Source: a virus. From it: a stretch of DNA of 64,000 bases. The translations under genes and the position numbers were made by a program. Below are positions 45,238 through 52,503 of the stretch, one piece after another. The stretch is taken from the IMG/VR virus record IMGVR_UViG_3300032080_000002, positions 24,330 to 88,329 of that record; one strand, given 5' to 3'. The notes beneath the pieces are model-generated. The model ran no database searches. It had not been told where the DNA came from and saw nothing but the letters and a program-made list of their open reading frames with translations. Each line of letters starts with the position of its first letter. Position 1 is the stretch's first letter.

Positions 45238-45405
45238 TTATATAAATTTTATTTCGTTTTCTCGGCGGTAATATGTTCCGAATTCAGTTTGGATTTGATA
45301 AAGTTTTGGCATATTGTTTTTAGCCATAATTTTAGTTATTATTCCTTCTGATTCTTTCATTTTGAATCGTGTTTCAAAAACTTGGAGTTGTACTTTATTT
45401 CCCAT
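45238..45405 (-). CDS. 55-aa hypothetical protein
   Basis: ATG 45405 to TAA 45238; its start overlaps the end of the next gene by 11 bases. Mixed beta/alpha sequence (NKVQLQVFETRFKMKESE, LYQIQTEFGTYYRREN), perhaps a small barrel. Basic overall. Supported by spacing and start codon only. Confidence 0.45.
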   Translation of the reverse strand: MGNKVQLQVFETRFKMKESEGIITKIMAKNNMPKLYQIQTEFGTYYRRENEIKFI

Positions 45406-45643
45406 CGTATGCTTTTTTAAATTCTTCGTATGAATCGAATGTATTATCTTCCTCAGTATTGAATTTGAATAGACTTAAAAAGCTTTCTCCTTCGCCTTTG
45501 GTTAGGTATAGTGTCTCCGGTATTCCTTCCTGGATGATCATTTCATTCCAGTAATGGTCTTCTTCATATCCTAGTTTCTTCATCTTAGACATTGTTTGCC
45601 GGTAGTCGGGGATGTTTGTTATTTTTATTGCAAAACTTGTCAT
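45395..45643 (-). CDS. Hypothetical 82-aa protein
   Basis: A compact alpha/beta protein with an N-terminal strand (FAIKITNIPDYRQTM), aromatic turn (YEEDHYWNEMIIQEG) and acidic C-terminus ending in YDGK. Overlaps the Cys-rich gene by 4 bases (ATGA), indicating coupling. Not recognised. Confidence 0.6.
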   Translation of the reverse strand: MTSFAIKITNIPDYRQTMSKMKKLGYEEDHYWNEMIIQEGIPETLYLTKGEGESFLSLFKFNTEEDNTFDSYEEFKKAYDGK

Positions 45644-46095
45644 AGCTTTTGTTTTTTTCTATGTTCAAAGCATTTATTTCCTGTGCTTGTATTAGGGTAA
45701 GCTTTTGTTGGTTTATTGTATTTTAAGCAATCCCCTTTATATATTCCTTTGCCTATTTCTTTTTCCCTTTTAAAGTGTATACAATCATTGCAGTCTGCGT
45801 CTAAATTTTGGCATTCATAAGTTTCCGATGAAAGATATTCTTTTGTGCAATTTTTATGGCATGGTTTCCATGAGTTAGGAACCCAATAAGAACTTATATA
45901 TGCAAAATGATAATTTTCTATCTCTGAATTACAGTGACCACATATTTTAGTTAATTTTGTATTTCTTTCAATAAAAAATGTAGCTTGATTTAATTTCTCA
46001 CTTTTACCATAAATTCTTAAAGCACGCAAATATACTTTAGGTCTAGTATGGTAACAACATATTTTGAATAAATCTTTTATATTTATATCTTTCAT
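45640..46095 (-). CDS. Cys-rich probable zinc-binding protein
   Basis: A 151-aa protein with about twelve cysteines arranged as CGHC (near residue 52), CHKNC (near 78), then CQNLDADCNDCIHF, a single C in KGDCLKY and a final KCFEHR. Two treble-clef or zinc-ribbon sites are likely. Such proteins can be transcription or host-takeover factors. Family not recognised. Confidence 0.6.
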   Translation of the reverse strand: MKDINIKDLFKICCYHTRPKVYLRALRIYGKSEKLNQATFFIERNTKLTKICGHCNSEIENYHFAYISSYWVPNSWKPCHKNCTKEYLSSETYECQNLDADCNDCIHFKREKEIGKGIYKGDCLKYNKPTKAYPNTSTGNKCFEHRKKQKL

Positions 46096-46217
46096 AGCTT
46101 TTGTTTTTTAAACATTACTTGTGACTGAATCTGTCTGTTCTTTCGTGTGTCGTAGGTTTTTTCTTTTTCCTTGCGATTTTCTTTGTAGATTTGTTTGAAG
46201 GCTTGTATGGGTGTCAT
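46092..46217 (-). CDS. 41-aa basic peptide
   Basis: ATG 46217 to TGA 46092. Both ends overlap neighbours by four bases (ATGA), a strong sign of coupled translation. The peptide is almost all Lys, Glu, Gln and Arg (FKQIYKENRKEKEKTY, FKKQKL), a charged helix that may bind nucleic acid or protein. Confidence 0.55.
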   Translation of the reverse strand: MTPIQAFKQIYKENRKEKEKTYDTRKNRQIQSQVMFKKQKL

Positions 46218-46648
46218 AGCAATTCTGGATTTTCATTGATGTTGCCAATTACTTCAATTTTATTTGGTCTTTGTGAATAATAAAGAGGAACAAAATTTCT
46301 ATCGTCTTCGATTATTTGTTCTGGTGGGCACTTTTTAGACATTAGTGCAAATCCTCCATCTACAAATACAACTCTTTGGATTAACTTAGTATCAGGGGTT
46401 GAGTGATTATAATATGTAACCATGCAAATATCTCCTTCGTAAATAGGACAATTTTTATTATCTAAAAGAGTTGTAAATATCTCCCATTTCATTCCTTCCG
46501 ACCTATGATCCCATTCGGCTACAAATCCTCTATCCGGCATTGTACCATCAAATTTATGTTGCTGCTTCAAGCATTCAAAAACATTTTCTATGTCGTATAA
46601 ATAGCTTTGGGATGCAGTATTCCACATTCTTAGTTTAAATTGTTCCAT
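46214..46648 (-). CDS. YopX-family protein
   Basis: A 144-aa phage protein of the YopX family. Typical hallmarks: an N-terminal FKLRMWNTASQSYLYD strand-turn, IYEGDICMV, and the closing KIEVIGNINENPELL. YopX proteins form ring-like beta assemblies of unknown function in many phages. A second member is encoded at 55575-56030 in the same operon. Confidence 0.8.
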   Translation of the reverse strand: MEQFKLRMWNTASQSYLYDIENVFECLKQQHKFDGTMPDRGFVAEWDHRSEGMKWEIFTTLLDNKNCPIYEGDICMVTYYNHSTPDTKLIQRVVFVDGGFALMSKKCPPEQIIEDDRNFVPLYYSQRPNKIEVIGNINENPELL

Positions 46649-46650
46649 GG

Positions 46651-47088
46651 TTAAAATATTTTGTAAATGAAAACGTGTTCTAATTTGAATGTTTTTGATT
46701 CAGCTTTTTGCCACGTATTAATTAAATTTGACATATCCATAGCATATCCATATTTAGGATATTTATCAATTTTGATTGGATTTTCATCCCAATAATAACC
46801 TTGCGCTTCTATCGCTGAAATGAAAGATAAACTTGGAGTGTCGAACGCACTATTTTCATCTTGAGAATTATAATTTTTATAGACATGACAATCATATTCA
46901 TTACTAAATCTTTTTTCAACCAATTCTTTCGCTATCTCTTCCGTTAATTCAGATCCTTTGCAGATTAATTTTAAATTTGATACTTTTGAAGTATTATCTA
47001 AAAGTTTATTATTTTTATTGATTTATAGAAGATCTTCTGGCTTATGAAATTCTACAATAAAAAGTTTTTCCTTTAATTGTAATTCCAT
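46651..47088 (-). pseudogene. Gene split by in-frame TAA, relative of 52751-53236
   Basis: Reading from ATG 47088, the frame gives MELQLKEKLFIVEFHKPEDLL, then TAA (47025-47023), then continues open for 123 codons to its end at 46651. Both parts resemble the intact paralogue at 52751-53236: start (MKTLQLNLAKKLLIVDY), middle (KLICKGSELTEE like LLKGTFMTQE) and end (WQKAESKTFKLEHVFIYKI like WKHAESRTLRFPIIFEI). The stop therefore breaks a once complete gene. The distal part could still be made from an internal TTG at 46923. A sequencing error is an alternative. Confidence 0.65.
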
Positions 47089-47122
47089 ATGTTTTTTTAA
47101 TGGTATTTCGTTTTGTTTAATT

Positions 47123-47314
47123 TTAAATTGTTCCATTTTTTACTTCTTTTAGTGTTCTAAATTTTACAGCGCAGGGAATGTTTGTTTTTTCACATACTAA
47201 AATAGCATGATCATGCGGTGAATAAAATTCAATTAATCTTCCTATCACTTTCTCTCCATCAGTCGTTCCTATATAGCCGATTCCTTCGTATGTTTTTCCG
47301 ATTGTTACTTTCAT
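47123..47314 (-). CDS. Hypothetical 63-aa beta-rich protein
   Basis: Strand-rich small protein (KVTIGKTYEGIGYIGTTDG, HAILVCEKTNIPCAVKF) that looks like a small barrel. ATG 47314 overlaps the stop of the membrane microprotein gene by four bases. A few Gly turns and two cysteines, no known motif. Confidence 0.55.
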   Translation of the reverse strand: MKVTIGKTYEGIGYIGTTDGEKVIGRLIEFYSPHDHAILVCEKTNIPCAVKFRTLKEVKNGTI

Positions 47315-47487
47315 TTTATATAGTTATTTGTGATTAAAAAGTAAAGTATTATAAGGAATATTGTGTAAAGTCCTATTGAAATTCCGGCAGTAATCAAAAC
47401 CATTTTAACTGCAGAATAGTTTTTGAATTTTGGAACAGTTATCATTATCAAAGAAACTAAAGCTAATATTGGTATTAATGTGATCAT
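47311..47487 (-). CDS. 58-aa two-helix membrane microprotein
   Basis: ATG 47487 to TGA 47311 with 4-base overlaps at both ends (ATGA). Helices ITLIPILALVSLIMITV and MVLITAGISIGLYTIFLIILYFLI separated by KFKNYS. Coupling on both sides makes it credible. Function unknown. Confidence 0.6.
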   Translation of the reverse strand: MITLIPILALVSLIMITVPKFKNYSAVKMVLITAGISIGLYTIFLIILYFLITNNYIK

Positions 47488-47717
47488 ACTTTATATTCTT
47501 CTGGTTTTACATTGTCTTCTAAAAAATCTTCTAACAGCATTTCAAAGTATGCTTTCATATTTAGGGATACTGCGCCGGCTGAATACAAATAAACGCCATG
47601 TTCGTTCTTAATAAATGTGTCTGGCTCGTGACCATCAATCCAATTTTGCACGTATTCTTTGATCTCTTTTTGTATTTCTTCTTTTGTTTTCATAGTGGGT
47701 TTGTTTTTTACATCCAA
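47484..47717 (-). CDS. Hypothetical 77-aa protein
   Basis: Acidic helical protein (KTKEEIQKEIKEYVQNWIDG then MKAYFEMLLEDFLEDNVKPEE) with a central Gly-Ala turn. Overlaps the next upstream gene by ten bases; the ATG at MKTKEE (47693) is an alternative start that would remove the overlap. Not recognised. Confidence 0.55.
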   Translation of the reverse strand: MDVKNKPTMKTKEEIQKEIKEYVQNWIDGHEPDTFIKNEHGVYLYSAGAVSLNMKAYFEMLLEDFLEDNVKPEEYKV

Positions 47718-47932
47718 TCCGATGTAGAGAAAATTGTTTTAAGGTTTTCATAGTCTGCACAATCAGCCATTATACTCCATTTATCTGCCCAAACTTCTTT
47801 TACTGCAATTCTTTCAAGGTTGTCAACTCTGTCCTCTATTGCTCTTATTAATAGGTGTTTTTCATCAGGAGTAAAAAGTTTTTTTATCAGCCATAGACGA
47901 ATATTGTTTAGATGTATTTTAACTGTTTTCAT
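47708..47932 (-). CDS. Hypothetical 74-aa protein
   Basis: Helical protein with a basic N-terminus (VKIHLNNIRLWLIKKLF) and an acidic C-terminus (MADCADYENLKTIFSTSDWM). The motif HLLIRAIEDRVDNLERIA is a likely dimer helix. Unknown function in the early operon. Confidence 0.55.
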   Translation of the reverse strand: MKTVKIHLNNIRLWLIKKLFTPDEKHLLIRAIEDRVDNLERIAVKEVWADKWSIMADCADYENLKTIFSTSDWM

Positions 47933-47963
47933 AGTGGTTTGTTTTGAATTGGCAAATTAATTA

Positions 47964-48143
47964 TTAAAATACTTGAATATTTGTTATAGTGTGGTTTATT
48001 GGAAATTCTTTGACTATTTCAGCTATCTTTCTGCCAATAGCTAAAGATTTAGAATTCCAAATCCAATATCTAATAGTTTTCATTCTATAACCTTCATTGT
48101 CGTTTGATTTATAATATACAATTACTTGTTTTTTCACTTTCAT
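47964..48143 (-). CDS. 59-aa basic hypothetical protein
   Basis: ATG 48143 to TAA 47964. Strand-rich basic start (KVKKQVIVYYKSN) then RYWIWNSKSLAIGRKIAEIVKEFP, which may be a small ferredoxin-like fold. A 31-base gap separates it from the next gene. Supported by codon pattern and spacing; not recognised. Confidence 0.5.
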   Translation of the reverse strand: MKVKKQVIVYYKSNDNEGYRMKTIRYWIWNSKSLAIGRKIAEIVKEFPINHTITNIQVF

Positions 48144-48166
48144 AACGTTGTTTATTTTTAAGTTTT

Positions 48167-48361
48167 TTAGAGATGGTTTTTATTTTGTTCTACTAAGATA
48201 TCGACAGTATCAAAATCATCCGAAACTCTAATTTCAGATTCGTCTGTAAAAACAATTAAAGTGCAGTCTTTTTTAGGATAATCAGATCCCCAATAATTTT
48301 TAATATCATCGGCTTCAATTTCTATTGAATTACCGTTAAAATCATTTAAGTATATTTTCAT
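48167..48361 (-). CDS. FlbD-like 64-aa protein, paralogue of 44492-44677
   Basis: KIYLNDFNGNSIEIEADDI, then TLIVFTDESEIRVSDDFDTVDILV match the strand pattern of the paralogue and of FlbD/YlzI-like proteins. The two differ at most positions, so the duplication is old. Function unknown. Confidence 0.6.
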   Translation of the reverse strand: MKIYLNDFNGNSIEIEADDIKNYWGSDYPKKDCTLIVFTDESEIRVSDDFDTVDILVEQNKNHL

Positions 48362-48366
48362 AATAT

Positions 48367-48579
48367 TTATTGTTTATTAAAGAAAAAATCCATTTCCATT
48401 CCAATCCATTTTACACATAAATAAAACGTTTCTAAGTCCGGAATTATTTGTTGGTTGTTTAGTCGAGATAATGTACTCGCTGAGATCCCTATCTCTTTTG
48501 CAGCTTTCCTCACTGATAATTTTCCGTCCTTTTGCCATAATAACAAATATTCTGCGAAAAGTTCTTTGTTGAAATTCAT
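48367..48579 (-). CDS. XRE-type HTH regulator
   Basis: A 70-aa single-domain regulator. LSVRKAAKEIGISASTLSRLNN contains the classical HTH (KAAKEIGIS as first helix, turn at GIS, recognition helix STLSRL). The rest (IIPDLETFYLCVKWIG) is the closing helix of Cro/CI-like folds. It sits within the early operon, perhaps to tune it. Confidence 0.72.
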   Translation of the reverse strand: MNFNKELFAEYLLLWQKDGKLSVRKAAKEIGISASTLSRLNNQQIIPDLETFYLCVKWIGMEMDFFFNKQ

Positions 48580-48589
48580 GTTTATTTAA

Positions 48590-48904
48590 TTAAGTCCAAT
48601 GTGGTAACGATATTAATTTAATTTCTGGGATTGTTATACTTGGATAAAGCTTAGTAAATAAATCAATTATCTCTTGTTTATTATAGTTTAAATTTAATTC
48701 AACTGTTTTATCAGAATCTAATTCTTTTATGAATCCAAAATAAGTATATTCACCATTCATTCCATCAGTTAAAAATCTTACTTCATTTTCTTTTCTTGAA
48801 TAGCTGTCATATTTATCATAGTTTTCACTTTCCCAAAATTCCTCTGTAAATTCCGAATCTAATTTAAATCCATAAATTAAATAATTTGTTATTCTTGTTG
48901 ACAT
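48590..48904 (-). CDS. Hypothetical 104-aa protein
   Basis: Acidic alpha/beta protein with aromatic-rich strands (YLIYGFKLDSEFTEEFWE, YTYFGFIKELD) and a C-terminal helix and strand (IIDLFTKLYPSITIPEIKLISLP). It probably folds as a small alpha/beta sandwich. Family not recognised. Confidence 0.6.
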   Translation of the reverse strand: MSTRITNYLIYGFKLDSEFTEEFWESENYDKYDSYSRKENEVRFLTDGMNGEYTYFGFIKELDSDKTVELNLNYNKQEIIDLFTKLYPSITIPEIKLISLPHWT

Positions 48905-48916
48905 TTTATTATTGTT

Positions 48917-49123
48917 TTAAGTTAATATTTGTAATTTATTTTCATCTTCCATATAATGTAATTCTATTTGTGGATTATTTACAACAGCCTCAACGAATTC
49001 TAACAGAGAATCTCGGTCTTCTAAACTCTCTTGTAAATATTGCCCCAATCCATAAGGATAACTTTGTTGCATATTTTCTGGATTCGATTTCCATATTTCA
49101 ATCATTTCAATTAGTTCTTTCAT
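48917..49123 (-). CDS. Hypothetical 68-aa protein, first after internal promoter
   Basis: Acidic helical protein (MKELIEMIEIWKSNPENMQ, YLQESLEDRDSLLEFVEAVV). It is the first gene after the promoter at 49156-49186 and so opens a sub-operon. Unknown function. Confidence 0.6.
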   Translation of the reverse strand: MKELIEMIEIWKSNPENMQQSYPYGLGQYLQESLEDRDSLLEFVEAVVNNPQIELHYMEDENKLQILT

Positions 49124-49155
49124 AATGACGTGTTTGATTTCCTATTTTGTTTCGC

Positions 49156-49186
49156 CAAAGATACGAACAATATTTAGTTGTGCAAA
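49156..49186 (-). promoter_or_regulatory. Internal early promoter
   Basis: Minus-strand TTTG (49186-49183), 19-base spacer, TATCTTTG (49163-49156): a full match to the Bacteroidota consensus. It starts right after the HNH gene stop and should start transcripts near 49149, giving the leftward genes from 49123 their own supply. Confidence 0.72.
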
Positions 49187-49187
49187 T

Positions 49188-49628
49188 TTATTTTGGGTTA
49201 TTTTTCCTAAACTCGTCAATTTTCCATTGCGGAACTACTAATCTATTTCTTTTCTGTTGAAGAGTTTCTGGTTTATTTGGATCTTTAATCTTTTTAGGCT
49301 TAAAGTATTTTGTTTTCTTTTTAGAGGCGGGATTTATTTTTACCGTTGACTTAATAAAATTCAAAGTAAGTCTTACTATTTCTCTGGTCTTCAAATCACC
49401 TTTAATGACTAATAGACTGCCTTTGTGTTTCAAATGGAATCTTCTGTGACATTTATGGCAGAGTGTATAATATGAGTTCATTGGATATTCCCAAAGCTCC
49501 TTTCCTGGAAGATAGTATGAATGATGGCATTGTAAGAATTGTTTTGATCCGCAAGCTCTGCACTTATTTTTATCACGAATAAAAACCTCTGATCTTTTAC
49601 TTATCCATCTTCTATCTTTGTAGTTCAT
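49188..49628 (-). CDS. HNH endonuclease
   Basis: A 146-aa protein with a full beta-beta-alpha-metal HNH site: zinc pairs CRAC and CHKC, the His pair in QCHHSYYLPGKE, the central Asn in PMNSYYTLC and the final H in CHRRFHLKH. A basic C-terminal tail (KKKTKYFKPKKIKDPNKPE) aids DNA binding. In phages such genes serve in packaging, homing or host DNA breakdown; away from TerL, homing or host DNA degradation is more likely. Confidence 0.85.
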   Translation of the reverse strand: MNYKDRRWISKRSEVFIRDKNKCRACGSKQFLQCHHSYYLPGKELWEYPMNSYYTLCHKCHRRFHLKHKGSLLVIKGDLKTREIVRLTLNFIKSTVKINPASKKKTKYFKPKKIKDPNKPETLQQKRNRLVVPQWKIDEFRKNNPK

Positions 49629-49655
49629 TTATTTTATCATTTAATTGATATATTA

Positions 49656-50456
49656 CTATAGAGTGGGGAGCGACCTGTATCCAATCTGAATATTAGAAGG
49701 AGTACAATGATAAACCATACCTCTATAGAAATAACTTCTATTATCTATTACATTATATTTTTTAAGTTCAATAAACTGATTGAAAGAAATTTTGTGGTTG
49801 AGTAATTTTACTTTCTCGTTGAACACTTTTATAATTCCTTTTTCTTTAAGAAACTTTTTATATTTTGTAATTGTATTTTTATTAGTCCTTTCGATTAGTT
49901 CTCCCATCTTTGAAACTGATAGCTGGATATTACTGTTAAATTTCATCTTTCCACCGTTCTTTTCATATCTGTCAAGACTTTTATATCCTTTAACTTTTAT
50001 GTTTCCGGAAGCCTTCTTAGATTGCTCTTTCTGGTAATTGTAGTGCTGAATTCTTTTAACAGCTTTTTCTTGGCTAACAATATTCGATAAGATCGGAATA
50101 GTCTGCAGAAAAAACTTAATTTCTTTGAATGAATTTATATTTGCGGGAACGAAGACTCTCTTTTTTTTAATCCTGAATAATTCGGAATTTTTAGCGAGCT
50201 TCATTTCGTATTTACTGAATGATAAAAGACCGTTTTCTTTTAACGTCTTAATATGCTTCATAAATGCTGTCAAACTGATTTTATGTGCATCAGCTAGGTT
50301 CTTGAGCATTTTAGTCTTAGCATTGGCTTTAAAGTAGTAAGCCTTGCCGGAATGTGATTTACAAAGGAAAACATAAAGACCTAGTGAATTTAGCCATCCT
50401 TCTTGAAAGGCTTTGGCGTAAATTTTACCAGGTATTCTTACTATAATGTTCTCCAT
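49656..50456 (-). CDS. HTH replication- or regulation-type protein with structured leader
   Basis: A 266-aa basic protein. ATG 50456 is preferred over the TTG at 50504, which lies inside a leader stem. An N-terminal winged-helix region (LADAHKISLTAFMKHIKTLKENGLLSF) and a second HTH (SVSKMGELIERTNKNTITKYKKFLKEKGIIKV) are visible. Two HTH units on a basic protein recall plasmid or phage replication initiators and transcription factors. Its mRNA has a 100-base leader able to form a pseudoknot and its own promoter, so it is specially controlled. Not assigned to a named family. Confidence 0.7.
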   Translation of the reverse strand: MENIIVRIPGKIYAKAFQEGWLNSLGLYVFLCKSHSGKAYYFKANAKTKMLKNLADAHKISLTAFMKHIKTLKENGLLSFSKYEMKLAKNSELFRIKKKRVFVPANINSFKEIKFFLQTIPILSNIVSQEKAVKRIQHYNYQKEQSKKASGNIKVKGYKSLDRYEKNGGKMKFNSNIQLSVSKMGELIERTNKNTITKYKKFLKEKGIIKVFNEKVKLLNHKISFNQFIELKKYNVIDNRSYFYRGMVYHCTPSNIQIGYRSLPTL

Positions 50457-50469
50457 TACAAAACACAAT

Positions 50470-50571
50470 AAACCCGAAGCTTGAAAAGTAAAAATTTGCA
50501 ACAATCCTACAATCAGGGGGCTTCGGGTTTGAATTTTGTTTTCACCTAATTGTTGTAATTAGGATTGTTGC
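50470..50571 (-). promoter_or_regulatory. Pseudoknot-like RNA leader of HTH gene
   Basis: Two perfect inverted repeats interlock: GCAACAATCCTA (50498-50509) with TAGGATTGTTGC (50560-50571), 12 bp, and AAACCCGAAGC (50470-50480) with GCTTCGGGTTT (50520-50530), 11 bp. The order A-B-A'-B' is that of an H-type pseudoknot. The predicted transcript starts almost at the first base of B'. A competing hairpin CCTAATT/AATTAGG (50545-50563) shares four bases with B'. The last stem ends 13 bases before ATG 50456, so folding could govern translation. Confidence 0.65.
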
Positions 50572-50575
50572 GTGG

Positions 50576-50606
50576 TAAAGATATGAATTATTTCCATACC
50601 ACCAAA
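50576..50606 (-). promoter_or_regulatory. Promoter for pseudoknot-led HTH gene
   Basis: Minus-strand TTTG (50606-50603), 19-base spacer, TATCTTTA (50583-50576), one mismatch from TAnnTTTG. The expected start near 50569-50571 coincides with the 5' end of the interlocked leader stems. Confidence 0.6.
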
Positions 50607-50617
50607 CATTTTTGTGA

Positions 50618-50890
50618 TTATTTTTTGATTATTTCATATTTTCTAACTTGAGACGCGATTATTAAACTATGTATTCTGTCATTGTATCTTAAATCACCTT
50701 TGTATAAAGTTATAAAAGATGGTGGGGCAGTTATTGTGTCTTTGTCTCCGTTTGAATAGGTTAGTTCTATGATCTCCTTTGTTGTGTCTACGTGCGTTTC
50801 TTTGTAAATTGATACAGATAGGTAAAATAGTCCTATAATTCCTAGAGAGGCGTATATGAATATTTTCAGTATTTTTTTCAATAGTTTCAT
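50618..50890 (-). CDS. Membrane-anchored 90-aa protein
   Basis: An N-terminal helix (LKIFIYASLGIIGLFYLSVSIY) after a Lys-rich start makes it an inner-membrane protein with a small outside domain (DTTKEIIELTYSNGDKDTI) ending in a charged KYEIIKK. It ends just before the promoter of the HTH gene. Function unknown. Confidence 0.6.
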   Translation of the reverse strand: MKLLKKILKIFIYASLGIIGLFYLSVSIYKETHVDTTKEIIELTYSNGDKDTITAPPSFITLYKGDLRYNDRIHSLIIASQVRKYEIIKK

Positions 50891-50905
50891 GTGATTATTT
50901 TTTGA

Positions 50906-51196
50906 TTATTTTAAAATGCTTACTAATTTATTGTAATTGGATAGGATATCAGCACGTAATTTCTCTAGATCTTTTTGCTGCTGTATAACGAAATCTAGCT
51001 TTTCGTCAATATAATTCATTGAGGCTTTAAAAAGATCACCTTCTTTATATGTATTTTGGTTGGCATAATTCAATGTCCTTTTAATGTGTGAAAGATCATT
51101 ATTTATCGTTAACTGAGAATAATATTCGGTTTGTAGCTGAATATTAATTAGTTTCTCTAAATGTCTCTCGTTGGTTTTATTTCGGAATATTCTCAT
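50906..51196 (-). CDS. Hypothetical 96-aa coiled-coil protein
   Basis: Long helical protein with two predicted coils (TEYYSQLTINNDLSHIKRTL, KLDFVIQQQKDLEKLRADIL). ATG 51196 overlaps the end of the broken gene by four bases. Possibly a small adaptor. Unknown. Confidence 0.6.
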   Translation of the reverse strand: MRIFRNKTNERHLEKLINIQLQTEYYSQLTINNDLSHIKRTLNYANQNTYKEGDLFKASMNYIDEKLDFVIQQQKDLEKLRADILSNYNKLVSILK

Positions 51197-51585
51197 TTCA
51201 AATTAATTTCAAGTTCTTCGTTATAGATCGAGTGGAAAAGATTCTGTAGCTGATTTAAGAATTTACATTCGATATCTTGTCTGGAAACGGATGTGCCATT
51301 GTCGTGTTCTATTTCGATGTATTCAGGCATGGAAGAATACCAATTAAAGCTTTCTTTATACAAGTGTGATTCTTTGCTATTTTTAACTTTTTTAAACCCC
51401 GCCATCAAAATAATTTCTTCGGTGAGTGGGATTGGGTTTACTTCGGCGTATGTAAAGTCTACGTTTCCTTTTCCTCATGTTGCGGTGACTATAAAAGATT
51501 CAATTGCTTTCACTGTGAATATTTTCCCTTGGGCTTCGATTAAGTTACCGTATCGCAGGTCTTGTGGTTTTAGTTGGTTATTCAT
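51193..51585 (-). pseudogene. Gene interrupted by in-frame TGA
   Basis: From ATG 51585 the frame gives MNNQLKPQDLRYGNLIEAQG and so on for 36 codons, meets TGA at 51477-51475, and then stays open to 51193 (GKGNVDFTYAEVNPIPLTEEII onwards). The pattern N-terminal LRxGNyv, central PIPLTEE, then an acidic C-terminus is that of a widespread Bacteroidota phage family, so both halves belong to one gene. An ATG at 51408 could restart the second half. The stop is either a mutation or a sequencing error. Confidence 0.65.
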
Positions 51586-51928
51586 CATCCAATAATTTAG
51601 GTGCGTTATTTTTAATTTCCCAGATAATATTCTGAGCGTTCATTATAAAGTTTGCAAGTGTTTCAAATTGATGATCTTCCCATTTTGTGTCATCTAAATA
51701 ATCAATTGATTCTTGCAGGAGATCAGTTAGTTCTTCTTCTCTGTTTTCGTAAGGTTCAAGCCAATATTTAAAAAAGTAAATCATATCATCTTTACAATGA
51801 AGTGAGTCAAAATATGAGTATTTTTCAAAATCTGCATCTTCTTTACGTTGAACATATATTTCAGTAAAATCTTCCGGAAGTCTCTCACTCGTCAATATCT
51901 TTCGGTAGTTGAATTTCTCGTTGCTCAT
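51578..51928 (-). CDS. SERLP-type acidic protein, relative of 51885-52226
   Basis: A 116-aa acidic protein. Near the N-terminus RKILTSERLPEDFTEIYVQ resembles the start of DUF551-like proteins (xxSERLPxxgtxVxv). The following WLEPYENREEELTDLLQES is similar to the matching place in the neighbouring gene (WLREVPDIEEELKETLKST), so the two are tandem paralogues. Function unknown. Confidence 0.65.
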   Translation of the reverse strand: MSNEKFNYRKILTSERLPEDFTEIYVQRKEDADFEKYSYFDSLHCKDDMIYFFKYWLEPYENREEELTDLLQESIDYLDDTKWEDHQFETLANFIMNAQNIIWEIKNNAPKLLDDE

Positions 51929-52226
51929 TTCTTAAATTGTTAATTGTTTGTTGGTAATATTCTATTTTTTCCTTTGCTGCAGTTAATGCGGTGATGGCGT
52001 TTTCTAAGTCTAAATGAGTACTTTTTAACGTCTCTTTTAGTTCTTCCTCTATATCGGGTACTTCACGCAACCAAAACTTATAATTGCCTAACCACCATTC
52101 GTCAGTAGAGAACCTTTCGTGGAATCTAGCTGTTAGTATTAATCCGTTTTTATCTATGACGACTCGTGTTCCTGGGTCTGGAAGCCTTTCGGATGTGGCA
52201 ATACGAATAAATTTACTCTTTGCCAT
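51885..52226 (-). CDS. DUF551-like protein, tandem relative
   Basis: A 113-aa protein: RIATSERLPDPGTRVVIDKNG, aromatic-rich WWLGNYKFWLREVP, then a helical coil (ENAITALTAAKEKIEYYQQ). The N-terminal half matches DUF551-like phage proteins. It overlaps both neighbours (44 and 14 bases). Confidence 0.65.
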   Translation of the reverse strand: MAKSKFIRIATSERLPDPGTRVVIDKNGLILTARFHERFSTDEWWLGNYKFWLREVPDIEEELKETLKSTHLDLENAITALTAAKEKIEYYQQTINNLRNEQREIQLPKDIDE

Positions 52227-52503
52227 CTTCTTTTAGTTTTTGAATTGCCCTCATAGATAAGTTCATTGCCATTACTGCATCGTCTTTAATTTCATTTAAT
52301 CTGTATTTGGTGGCGATTTTCTCTGCTAATTGTAATTTTTTGGCACGAAGGCATTTAATGTAAATTCTATTGGCTTTTCTTTGTATAAATTCTGGTCTAT
52401 TTCCGTAGCCAAGTAATTCATTAATTAAATTAGGAAATGGGATGTCAGAACGTTTAGAATTTAGCCATGATTCTACGTATTCTATGTTTCTTGATTTAGC
52501 CAT
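52213..52503 (-). CDS. Hypothetical 96-aa basic protein
   Basis: Lys/Arg-rich helical protein (SKRSDIPFPNLINELLGYG, KANRIYIKCLRAKKLQLAEKIATKY) with a closing helix (AMNLSMRAIQKLKEDG). May bind nucleic acid. One-base overlap with the gene upstream. Not recognised. Confidence 0.6.
   Translation of the reverse strand: MAKSRNIEYVESWLNSKRSDIPFPNLINELLGYGNRPEFIQRKANRIYIKCLRAKKLQLAEKIATKYRLNEIKDDAVMAMNLSMRAIQKLKEDGKE

Noticed and set aside
46651-51585. Genetic code change (stop codon recoding), as in some crAss-like phages
   Set aside because: Only two small accessory genes are affected, by different stops (TAA and TGA), while all large structural and enzyme genes are free of in-frame stops.
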